DNA from: Chlamydomonas sphaeroides
Taxonomy: Eukaryota; Chlorophyta; Chlorophyceae; Chlamydomonadales; Chlamydomonadaceae
NCBI GenBank assembly: GCA_001662425.1
Contig: BDDC01001580.1
Span: 9,331 to 23,426 of the forward strand
Length of the DNA stretch: 14,096 nt
Reading direction: 5' to 3'
The translations under genes were made by a program, and so were the position numbers. Shown here in pieces: positions 1 through 7,296 of the stretch. Positions within the stretch are counted from its first letter, which is position 1. Each line of letters starts with the position of its first letter. Under the pieces are notes generated by a model that worked only from the letters and a program-made list of their open reading frames with translations, was not told the DNA's origin and did no database searches.

Positions 1-323
1 CCCGCGCCCGCGGCCGGTCCTAGGGCACTGCTCCCCGGTCGTCGCGGCGGCGGCGGGGAGCCCAGCTCGTCCGCCGGCTCAGCGCCGGCGGCGGCCTCGG
101 CCTCGGGCAGGTTGAACGGCGGCGGCTCCAGCGCGCTGCTTGGGCCTCTAGCATTGCTGGCGAGCAGCTGCAGCTGCTGCTGCTGCTGCTGCCACTCGGA
201 GGCCGTCAACAGCGGCGACGGTCGGCCGTCGTCCTCGCCGTCGCCGCCGCCCGACCCTTGCGGCGCGCCGCGCGCCAGCGCCTCCTGTGATGCAGCCGCG
301 GCAGCAGCAGCGGGCCAGGGTTG
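1..323 (-). CDS. Kinase gene exon 17 (partial): low-complexity C-terminal tail
   Basis: The acceptor GCCGCAG|CAACCC keeps phase 0. The open frame encodes an alanine run, an acidic GDGEDDGRPSPLLTASEW segment, six glutamines, and PPPFNLPEAEA with further Pro/Ala/Gly-rich sequence, open to base 1. G/C-ending codons and the absence of stops favour this frame over the other two minus frames, which stop at 206 and 148. No domain is recognised. Confidence 0.65.
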
Positions 324-3300
324 CTGCGGCATCCATCCAGCCATCCAGCCACGCGCGCAGCGCGCAGCGACAGCAGCAGGGGCGTGTGCTTGCTGAGTCC
401 AAGGAGCACTGCTGAGTTCAAGGAGCACTGCTAGTTACAATCTTGTGTTGCATGGAGCGCGAGTGCCGTACCTGCAGCAGCTGCAGCCGCTTGCTGACCT
501 CCGCAGCGGCGGGCCGCCGGTCGGGGTCGTGCTCCCTGGGGGGTGGAGGAGCGGGCACACCGGCACACACAGCAGACTGGTTACCAACACAATAGCACGC
601 GGGCTGGGCGGGCCGAGTAACGTTACGTTTACCTACAAACGGACACATGAAACTGGACACACGGGGGCGCTCAGCGCATATGCTGGGTACCGGGGTTGCG
701 GCGAGCGTCTGCTGCTGGCCGAACAGCGGAGCGCCCGCCAGGCAGAAGGCCCCCACGCACCAGCACTCGCGGATCAAGCGGGACACCTTGGGCGGCCAAT
801 GGGCCGGGTTGCCTCCGGGCGTGCCGGGCGCCGAGGGTATGGGCGGCCGCTGCTTCGCGTACGACACCTGTGAGAGGGCAGCAGGTGGGCGAGGTGGACT
901 TTGACACGCTTCCGTCTAGAGTGCTGATCGGGCGGCCGCTGCTGCTGCCGGCTTGGTAGCACGCACGCCTGCAGGCGCCGCGGGGCGGCAGCAGCGGAGG
1001 GCGAGGCGCGCCATGCCAGGGCATGTGGAGCGATGGACAGGCGTATCAGCTAGCCCAGCCAGCTGCCGCAGCCAGCCGGGTGTCAAGCATGTTGAAAGAT
1101 GCCCGCATCATAGCCAACCATGCACGGCGTGTCTTCAGGAAGCCAGCAGGTGGCTGCACCGCAGCCCGTGCGCCTCGCAGCCACCCAACCAAGCGGCGCG
1201 CACCCACCAAATCGGCAGCGCAATGCCTGCATGCCGAGGCGGGCGTCTGTTTGCATGTGCGCACCGTACCACTTCCGTAAATTCACATCTGTGCTTTCAC
1301 CCCTCTACAATCATATTCTTATATCAGAACCCATCATACACGCACGCATGTGACGTTGCCTCAACAACTGTCCTGCCGTACCTGCAGCGCGATGGCCACC
1401 ATGCTCAGCCCCAGCCAGGGCCGCACGCCCGCCACCATCTCCCACATCAGCACGCCCAGCTGGTATATGTCCGCTTTGTGGGTCAGGCCCGTGGCATGAT
1501 GGTCGAACGCCTCCTGCGGCGCGTGGCGGTTGTGGGGGGAGCGAGGTAGGGAGGCGGAGGTCGTTGGAAGCATATGGCGCGGCACAGGGCCTGGCATGGG
1601 TATGGCAGGCGCTCGTGCACCCAGGCACTCGTGCGCCCAGGCAAAGCTGCGCCGCGCCATTGTTTGCTGCATTCCGAGGTTTTGCGCAGGGGCCCAGCAG
1701 CGCGCAAAGCAAGACGCCACACGCTATCCACTCGCGCTCAAAGACGCGCTCAGGCCTGCAGTGCGAGGAGAGGACTTAGGCACTTGGCTGCCGGGGCGCG
1801 GCCTTGCAGGGCGGCTGCGAACCTATATACTCAACATATGTAACATGCTATGTACTGCAGTATTATAGTACTGATGGCTGTGTGATGCCATGATCCTGGG
1901 ACGCACCGGGGCCATGTAGGGCGGCTGCCGTGCAGCGGCGGTGCACCAGCAGGCAGGCAGGATGGCGAGGAGCGGAGCCAGGCAGGCCGCAAATGAAGGC
2001 GGCGGACGGAGCGGCAAGCAAGGGTGGGGGCGGGGGGGGGGCACGGTGAGAGGTAGCAGCGGCAGCGTGCTTGCGGGCGCTGGGGAGCCCGGGGTAGCGC
2101 CGCAAGGGATGCCAGCAGTGCACGCATGTGACGCGGGCCGTTGGGTCGGCCAGTCCGGGCAGCAAGTACGGCGAGGGAACACGCGGGCCACCCCCGGCCC
2201 GGGTGAGCAGCGAGGCCAGGACGGGAAGGCAGGCTAGGCTGCGAGCTGGGACGCCCGAGGCAGGAAGGCCCGGCGCGTGACGCCAAGATAGGCAATGTGG
2301 GTCAGGCATGCTGGCTAGGTGTCTGGCAGAGCGGCTCAGCGACTCACCGTGCCGGCCTCCGGCCAGGGTGCGTGCGTGCGCATGTGTGCGTGCTGTCGTA
2401 CGTGCACGCGGCCATGTTGCCGTACGTGTACAGCAAGCGCATCTGCTAGCTAGCTAGGCGGCATGCACTCGACAAACCGCTCACCGTGCCGGCCTCCGGG
2501 TCGCCGGTCAGCAGCACAGTCTGTCGCAGCCGCGCCAGCCCGAAGTCCGCAAGCTTCACCACGGGGCGGCAGTGCGGCCAGCCGCTCAGTTCCGACAGCA
2601 GCACGTTGGCGGGCTGGGGAGTGAGATGGGGGCAGGTTTGGGGCGGTGGGGTGGGCGATGACGGGGCGGCGTAAGCTGCATCGTGTGCACGCCATGTTGC
2701 ATGGGTGGTGCCGCATCTGTTGGAGGCCGCACCTTGAGGTCGCGGTGCATGATGGTGGGGTGCAGGAAGGCCAGCCCCGCCGCCACCTGCTGCGCGATGT
2801 ACAGCACCTGGCATGGAGGGAAGGGGAGCGCATGGGGGCGTTGCTTGGCAAGAGGGGCACTCGTTTGGCAAGTAGCCCACACGTCGTCACAGGTTGAGGC
2901 AGGCCCATACATGGAAAGCATGGATGACACCCAGCCGTACAACATGCCATCTGTAGTTTAGTGCTACGCCGCCTGTGCGGCCTCACCAGCGGCAGCGGCA
3001 GGGGTGTGGCGGTCTTGCTGCCGTACAGCATCCGCTCCAGGGAGGCCTCCATGCGCTCCAGCACCAGGCACGGCCGCGGCGGCGCCACACTGGCGGCCAG
3101 CACCCGCACAATGTTGGGGTGCACGCAGCGAGCGAGCACCTCGACCTCCTGCGGGTGTCCGTCGGTGGAAGGACTACTGGCCGCTTGCAGGCAGCGAGGG
3201 CCTGGCGACTGGCGAGTGCTGGTCCCAGCCAACCAAGCCAGCAGGCAGATGTTTTAGACCAGCCCACGGCAGACCAGCCACCATCAGTCACAGCGGTGGT

Positions 3301-6300
3301 AGGTTCGTGCACAGAAGTGGCTCGCACCTGTCGGAAGGACGACGCCGCGGCGCCCGTGCTGCCGGTGACTGCCTCCGCCCAGCTGCACACCTTGACCGCC
3401 ACAGACTGGCCCCGGAACACGCCCTCGCACACGCGGCCAAAGCCGCCCCTGCGGGCGAGCGAGCCGAGGCAGCAGGTACAGATGGGGGGGGCTGGGCGCG
3501 TACGGCATGCGTAGCGTTGCCAGTGCCCAGATCAAGTCCATGTAAGACGCATAAGACGCAGACGGAATTGCAAGTTGCAACCCTAGGCGTGGAAGACGGC
3601 GTCAGCACGCATGCCCTGGCGCCACCCTGGCGTACACCCTCGCTCACGCGTGCACGCGAGGGATGGGGATCGATGCACGAGGGATGCACGTGTACACCGA
3701 ATTAAGCATACTACCATGAGCGCACGTGCTACCGTGCCAGGAGGATGGGGGAGGTCGGCAAACGCCCCCAGGGCCACGAGCGCATGCACTACACACACGC
3801 ACGCACGCGCGCAGCGGACGGGCGGCCGGGCCACGGACGGGCCCGGTGGCGCGGCCGGAGTCTGAGTCGGTGTACGCAGTGCTGTCCGCCTTCGCCCGCC
3901 CTCGCGCGCCCACATGCCCGGCACGACGCCCGTAACTGGAGGGAGGTAGTGGCGGGAGCGCAGCGAGGCGGCTGCACAGCGACCAATCACTACGTACCGA
4001 TCTTCTGCCCGCCCGGCCCCGCCCACCTGCCCAGCACTACGCCGGTCAGGTGCACCGTGACGTCCTCGGCCTCGGCCGCAGCCACCGAGCCACGGGCCGA
4101 AGCGCCGGCGGCGTTGTCGGCGGTGCTCACTAGCCGGCCGGAGCCGCCGTCGGCGCAGTCGCTCGGAGAATCGTCGTCGTCGCCCTGAAAGGAGAGCAAG
4201 CGAGCGACGCGAGCCGGGCAAACCGTGACCGCTGATGTCTTTTGCAGCTATTGCATACGTGCTTGCTCTGCAGATAGCAAGCAGCCGCGGCCGGGTAGGC
4301 CGGTAGGTAGGCCTGCCAGACAGCTACCGAGCGAATTGTGAAACGCATCACGCAAACTAACACGCAAGCGCTTGCTTCTGCCTTGTGTCTGTTCGCACCT
4401 ACCTGCACATTCACGCCCATGACCATGTCGTCGCGAAAGCCGGTCTTCTGGGTGATGACCGTCACGCGGCCTAGCATCTGCACTGAGCGCGCTATGGCCG
4501 CCTCGCGCGCCCTGTTGGGGTAGGCCAGGCAGTGGCAGCAGCCGCGGCAGGTAGGGGCAGGAGTCAGTTTGGACGCTGACTGCGCCCGCTGGCGGCTGCA
4601 CACAACACGGGCCGGCGCCGGCGCAGCACCGGCAGCGCAAGAGAGCGGCGCGCGGGTCGATGCGAGCTGGGCACCTAGCCGGGTGACGGGTGCGCCGCCA
4701 GAGTGCCAACCGCGTCCCGCGTCCCGCGTCCCGCTGCTCTCTGCCCACTCAGCCTTAGCCTGCTCCCAGCAGCCCGCCCAATGCATCTAGCCGTCCACGC
4801 CGTCCATGCTCACCCCGGCAGCAGCAGCGCCAGGTTCGGCTCTCCATCCGCATTGGCGGACGGGGCCGGGCTATTCCTGACGGGCGGCAACAAGCAACCG
4901 CAGGCGAAGGTATGGCGGCGTGTTGGAGAGAAAGTAGTGAAGCAGCCGTGCGCAAAGCAGAGGAACCTGAGTAGCGCGAGGAGCGCCGAGACGGGCGCAA
5001 TAGCGCAGCGGCGCCGAGGTTTTGTATTCACCTAGATGTCGCAGAGCCGGCCGACTGGCCGGCCTTGCACGGCGGCGGCAGCGGCGATGGCAGCGGCAAG
5101 CCGCACCCGCTGTCGCCGCTGTTCCGGCGCCGCCGGCGCCGCCGCAGCGCCAGCGCGGCGGCGGCCGCGAGAAGCAGCAGCATCACCGAGCCTGAGTGCG
5201 GCACGGCGGCAGAGAGGCAATGTGTGGGTCAGGCCTGGGAGGGCGGACGCTGGAGGGATCCAGCCGTACAAGCGAGGGCGGGCAGCGACGGCTCTCCGGA
5301 CCCATGCCTGACGGCTCTCCGCACCCATGACCAATGGGGCTGCGGGCCCAACGACCCGCTAGCACACGAGTGCGGTGGTTCGCCTCCGAGGCACAACACC
5401 GCCTGACAACGGCGGCCTGCTTCGGTCTGGGTCTCTCCGGGTGACCTAGGGTTCCGTCACGGGCCCTCTCCGAGGCCATTCGCGGCGACGCATCCAATGC
5501 ACCTGGCGGTGCGCAACCTGGGCCTCGGGCCTGTCTGCTTTCTGCGGCTGGGTGCTAGCTCACCCAACAAGGGGCTGCATCGGCACCTGGCCGGTTTGAA
5601 GCTACATCCCCGAGACCTGGCTCGCCAATCGGCAGTCTACACTGCCGCCTGGCTTGGCACTCGTTGCTCCGCCACAGCAGCCAGCAGCATTGGCCGCTGT
5701 GCTCTTGGGACAGCCCCTCAGGCAGCGCCCCCGCTGGGAATGCCCCCACACGCGCACGGCCCCAGCCAACCCCTAGCCCGCTCGTCGCCATCCCGCCGCC
5801 CACCTGCCGCCGCCGCTCCGCCAGCAATGGCCGCCACGTTCGGTTCCCAGCCGCCGCTGGGTGCCGCCACCGCGCCTTCCGCGGCCAGGGCCGGCGCCGC
5901 CGCCGCCGGCGGCGGCTCCGGCGGCTCCGGTGGCACGGGCGCGGGCGATCGCGTGAGCATGGCCCGGTTTCGTGTGATTGAGGTGATGCAGTTGAGGGAG
6001 ATGGCGCTAGTTCCGCAGCTCAGCGATGCGGTAGCGCACAGCAGGCTGGCATCTTGCAGGTTCGTTAGCAAGTTGAAGGGCAGGCTGCCGCCAGAGGCGG
6101 TCGTGCCGATGGCCGCGGTCGCAAAGTCGTCCAGCCGCACGATCTCTGCACGCGTGCGGGTAAGCATTGAACGGCATCGTACGGCATCGCACGGCGGGCT
6201 TGTCAGTTGCTTGGCTGGTGCAGAGCATGTCGCAATGCACGCAGCAGCACGGAGGAACTCGCGCCGCACCTGCGAAGCACCTTGCGTCCAGCGGCACGGC

Positions 6301-7296
6301 GGCGTCGGTGCTGTTGACGCAGCCCTCCTGGCGCAGGCCCGCAGTCACGCGGCTGTTGTTGCCGGGCAGCGATGGCGGCCGCGCAAAGGCGGCGAAGAAC
6401 TGCGCCATGCCGGCGCCGTTGAGGCACTGCAGCGTGCAGGGGGCGGGGCCGAGGGCGGAGGGAAATGACATGACCACGTGGGGGTGGATGTGCGTACGTC
6501 GCCCACGCGCGCCGCACTAGATAGCAGCGGTGCAATGGGCAAGCGAGGCAGCCTGCAGGCGCTGGGCGAGCCTGGGTAGCGCAAAGCATGCATGCCTGGC
6601 ATGGCTGGGCTGCATACGTTCCAGCCGCAGCCCGCCCTACCGTAGACACGTAGAAGGCGACGTCCTGCGCCCGGACCACGGGCGTAGGAACCGCGCCGGG
6701 GTCCGAGGGCGCCAACAGCCGAGGGTGCTGTGCCACCAGGAGCACCTCAGCGTAGTTCCAGAAGGCGATGCGCTGCCAGGTCAGCACCACGCCAGCGCCC
6801 AGCTTGAGCTGGGGCGGGCGAGGATGGGGTGCAGGGCGAAAAGGTTGAAGCCGCAGCTAGAGGCGAAGGCGCATGTGCAAGTCAAGGCTGGAGGGTGACG
6901 AGGAGATTTGGCGCGAACGGGCGGGCAAGCGAAAGAGGGGGTGCACGTGCGGAAAGGCGGCAGAGTCTGACATGCCCGGCTCTTTTTTGTATTGCTATGC
7001 ATCACAAGCTGTATCCTCGGGCGTACCTGCTTGCTGGCGGTGAGTCGCAAGACAGGCCGCTGCGCGAGGAGGCTGCTTCCGCGCACCGTCATCGAGCGCC
7101 CCAGCATGCATGGCACGCTGGAATTTCCAAAGTCGGCATTCGTGAGGTTCAGCTCCGGCACAGAGATTTCAAGTATCGTTGCCGCGTCACCACACAGCGC
7201 GACTGCGAGCTCTTGGCCGGTGCTAATAGCCACAGTATTGCACCATGCTGGTAGCGCCAGCCCCAGCAGGAGTAGTCCCAGCGCTACGGGTGCCAT
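1..7296 (-). CDS. Transmembrane receptor-like Ser/Thr protein kinase (TKL type), 17 exons, 3' end beyond window
   Basis: Exons, minus strand, 5' to 3': 7296-7027, 6808-6641, 6426-6270, 6145-5804, 5191-5032, 4876-4814, 4511-4403, 4184-3994, 3448-3328, 3148-2987, 2807-2733, 2613-2485, 1924-1907, 1513-1382, 867-761, 535-472, 323 to beyond 1. Every intron is GT..AG and all phases join into one frame of about 863 residues without a stop. Order: signal peptide (1 to about 19), ectodomain with sequons NLT, NSS, NNS and NST, Pro/Ala-rich stalk, membrane span (about 302-328), seven arginines, juxtamembrane region, kinase domain (about 480-756), low-complexity tail. Catalytic elements are intact: IGTGGFGRV loop (485-493), VAVK lysine 506, HRDLK (602-606), DFG (629-631), YMAPE (652-656) and DPDRRP near the end. 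By family, it should phosphorylate Ser/Thr in response to an extracellular or lumenal cue; the ligand is unknown. The stop codon was not seen. Confidence 0.9.
391..428. repeat. 19-bp tandem repeat, two full units, in intron 16
   Basis: Units 391-409 and 410-428 (tgctgagtccaaggagcac, one base different in the second) are followed by a partial third copy. The repeat makes up a quarter of the 148-base intron 16. Confidence 0.75.
435..439 (-). promoter_or_regulatory. Possible TGTAA polyadenylation signal in intron 16
   Basis: The minus strand reads TGTAA, the usual poly(A) signal of Chlamydomonas and relatives. It is 33 bases past the exon 16 donor and just before the in-frame stop at 420-418. 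A five-base match can be chance. Confidence 0.25.
472..535 (-). CDS. Kinase gene exon 16: subdomain XI
   Basis: It completes RECW and adds EHDPDRRPAAAEVSKRLQLL, the conserved arginine-containing end of the kinase fold. The acceptor is CCCCCCAG|GGAGCA and the donor GCAG|GTACGG, phase 0. If the donor were not used, the frame would stop at 420-418. Confidence 0.88.
761..867 (-). CDS. Kinase gene exon 15: C-lobe
   Basis: It encodes VSYAKQRPPIPSAPG, then PPKVSRLIREC, the helix before the final kinase motif. The acceptor CTCACAG|GTGTCG is phase 0. The donor GCTG|GTGCGT is phase 2, splitting the conserved Trp codon of RECW. Confidence 0.88.
868..1381 (-). other. Kinase intron 14
   Basis: 514 bases. 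It has an AT-rich patch at about 1275-1350 near its 5' end, unlike the rest, and GC-rich sequence towards the acceptor. I see no coding potential. Confidence 0.6.
1382..1513 (-). CDS. Kinase gene exon 14: subdomain IX
   Basis: These 44 codons begin EAFDHHATGLTHKADIYQLG and continue VLMWEMVAGVRPW, the alpha-F region with its conserved Asp. The acceptor is GCCGCAG|GAGGCG and the donor TGCAG|GTACGG, phase 0 on both sides. Confidence 0.92.
1514..1906 (-). other. Kinase intron 13, AT-rich 5' part with small inverted repeats
   Basis: 393 bases following the microexon. Bases about 1820-1880 are AT-rich and contain overlapping inverted repeats: cagta (1858-1862) with tactg (1869-1873), and gtact (1852-1856) with agtac (1867-1871). 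No coding potential is seen. Confidence 0.55.
1907..1924 (-). CDS. Kinase gene exon 13: 18-nt microexon encoding PPYMAP
   Basis: Exon 12 ends in GT of the activation segment and exon 14 begins with the Glu of APE, so the P+1 loop must come from between them. Only this site supplies it: CACGGCAG|CCGCCCTACATGGCCCCG|GTGCGT reads PPYMAP, giving GTPPYMAPE across the three exons. It is phase 0 on both sides. Being so short it would be missed by most gene finders. Confidence 0.85.
1925..2484 (-). other. Kinase intron 12, with G/C homopolymer tract and duplicated donor
   Basis: 560 bases upstream of the microexon. It holds a run of ten G on the plus strand (2032-2041, C-tract in the transcript), a GT-rich stretch near 2369-2410, and an exact copy (2343-2362) of the exon 12 donor region (2480-2499). 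Confidence 0.6.
2343..2362 (-). repeat. Copy of the exon 12 splice-donor region inside intron 12
   Basis: These 20 bases are identical to 2480-2499. On the minus strand the copy includes the last 15 coding bases of exon 12 and GTGAG. No suitable acceptor lies directly before it, so it is not an obvious cassette exon. Read-through from exon 12 would meet an in-frame stop at 2448-2446. Confidence 0.7.
2485..2613 (-). CDS. Kinase gene exon 12: PANVLL and DFG motif
   Basis: It begins PANVLLSE (metal-binding Asn), reaches VVKLADFGLARL and ends in the activation segment at DPEAGT, phase 0 on both sides. The donor ACG|GTGAGC lies in a 20-nt sequence that is repeated exactly 137 bases further into the intron. 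Confidence 0.92.
2733..2807 (-). CDS. Kinase gene exon 11: catalytic loop HRDLK
   Basis: This 25-codon, phase-0 exon encodes the alpha-E helix (IAQQVAAGLAFLH) and the catalytic loop TIMHRDLK. The lysine after the aspartate, two residues on, marks Ser/Thr rather than Tyr specificity. The acceptor is CATGCCAG|GTG and the donor CAAG|GTGCGG. Confidence 0.92.
2987..3148 (-). CDS. Kinase gene exon 10: alpha-C helix to hinge
   Basis: It encodes EVEVLARCVHPNIVRVLAAS (alpha-C glutamate and the HPNIV turn), then CLVLERMEASLERMLYG, the hinge and start of the C-lobe. It is 54 codons, phase 0 on both sides. The Pro/Leu-rich end (TPLPLPL) just before the donor CTG|GTGAGG replaces the usual alpha-D/E linker. 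Confidence 0.88.
3328..3448 (-). CDS. Kinase gene exon 9: glycine loop and ATP-anchoring lysine
   Basis: It encodes GGFGRVCEGVFRGQSVAVKV, covering subdomains I and II with the conserved lysine of VAVK, then a Ser/Ala-rich loop ending SSFRQ. The acceptor is CCCGCAG|GGGCGG (phase 2) and the donor ACAG|GTGCGA (phase 0). Confidence 0.9.
3449..3993 (-). other. Kinase intron 8
   Basis: 545 bases. It contains a ccctcg/cgaggg inverted repeat around 3636-3663 and a CA/CG dinucleotide-rich run near 3789-3812. No coding potential is supported. Confidence 0.55.
3994..4184 (-). CDS. Kinase gene exon 8: acidic linker, start of kinase N-lobe
   Basis: The acceptor CTTTCAG|GGCGAC opens an acidic stretch (GDDDDSPSDC), then VTVHLTGVVLGR and GGQKIGT, the start of the glycine loop. 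The donor at AC|GTAGTG is preferred over the adjacent G|GTACGT, because only the former keeps frame and yields IGTGGFGRV with exon 9. Confidence 0.8.
4403..4511 (-). CDS. Kinase gene exon 7: cytosolic pre-kinase segment
   Basis: It encodes 36 residues containing SVQMLGRVTVITQKTGFRDD and MVMGVNVQ, phase 2 in and phase 0 out. The acceptor CCCAACAG|GGCGCG and donor GCAG|GTAGGT are strong. The segment is well structured rather than low complexity, so it may pack against the N-lobe. I do not recognise a named domain. Confidence 0.75.
4512..4813 (-). other. Kinase intron 6 with short heptamer tandem repeat
   Basis: 302 bases. A 7-base unit (cgcgtcc) occurs about three times in tandem at 4711-4731. 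Nothing else is notable. Confidence 0.55.
4814..4876 (-). CDS. Kinase gene exon 6: short juxtamembrane exon
   Basis: This is a 63-base exon between phase-2 introns, encoding RNSPAPSANADGEPNLALLL and the first two bases of a PG pair. The acceptor is CCGTCAG|GAATAG and the donor CGGG|GTGAGC. It is polar and probably disordered. It is supported by frame continuity with exons 5 and 7 rather than by homology. Confidence 0.65.
5032..5191 (-). CDS. Kinase gene exon 5: membrane span and polybasic stop-transfer
   Basis: The acceptor CACTCAG|GCTCGG is phase 1. The exon encodes SVMLLLLAAAAALAL followed directly by seven arginines, which fixes the orientation (N-terminus outside, kinase in the cytosol). 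The rest is a Gly/Pro/Ser juxtamembrane stretch ending GSATS. The donor CTAG|GTGAAT is phase 2. Together with the end of exon 4 the hydrophobic segment is about 27 residues. Confidence 0.8.
5192..5803 (-). other. Kinase intron 4 with 23-bp tandem duplication
   Basis: 612 bases, the longest intron seen in this gene. The sequence at 5287-5306 recurs at 5310-5329 with one mismatch (gacggctctccg followed by acccatg). No coding potential is supported. Confidence 0.55.
5804..6145 (-). CDS. Kinase gene exon 4: membrane-proximal ectodomain and Pro/Ala stalk
   Basis: The exon continues as EIVRLDDFATAAIGTTASGG, then holds three cysteines in about 18 residues, a basic patch (TRNRAMLTR), a PVPPEPPEPPP stalk and an Ala/Gly run. 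It ends in VAAIAGGAAAAG, the first half of the membrane span. The donor GCAG|GTGGGC is phase 1. Splitting the membrane helix across two exons is noteworthy but is supported by the clean join. Confidence 0.8.
6270..6426 (-). CDS. Kinase gene exon 3: ectodomain, cysteine-containing
   Basis: The exon begins CLNGAGMAQFFAAFARPP and ends at DARCFA plus one base (phase 1). It carries sequons NNS and NST and cysteines spaced as in a secreted domain. The acceptor is CTGCAG|TGC. Two donors are possible at the 3' end; only GCAG|GTGCGG at 6270/6269 keeps the frame into exon 4. Confidence 0.75.
6641..6808 (-). CDS. Kinase gene exon 2: ectodomain
   Basis: These 56 codons start LKLGAGVVLTWQRIAFWNY and end at FYVST, phase 0 on both sides. 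The acceptor CGCCCCAG|CTCAAG follows a pyrimidine-rich tract. The LxLxxGVxLTxQRI pattern continues the strand-like repeat of exon 1 and fits the same extracellular fold. There is no cysteine in this exon. Confidence 0.8.
7027..7296 (-). CDS. Kinase gene exon 1: start codon, signal peptide, first ectodomain segment
   Basis: This exon encodes 90 residues from ATG at 7296, read as GTGGATGGCA. The N-terminus MAPVALGLLLLGLALPAWC is a hydrophobic signal peptide with a likely cleavage after it. The mature part has two N-glycosylation sequons (NLT and NSS) and two cysteines. The segment then runs through MTVRG and VLRLTASKQ, resembling the beta-strand ectodomains of volvocine algal receptor kinases and cyclases (family recognition by eye). 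The donor is CAG|GTACGC, phase 0. The start is chosen because the signal peptide begins at once and no other in-frame start gives a better one. Confidence 0.85.

Noticed and set aside
3990..3997. Alternative exon 8 donor at G|GTACGT (exon end 3998)
   Set aside because: It gives phase 1, but exon 9 needs phase 2. Using AC|GTAGTG restores the frame and the IGTGGFGRV glycine loop.
5497..6468. 323-codon open frame on the plus strand
   Set aside because: It overlaps kinase exons 3 and 4, which join in frame on the opposite strand. Its own product has no recognisable features.
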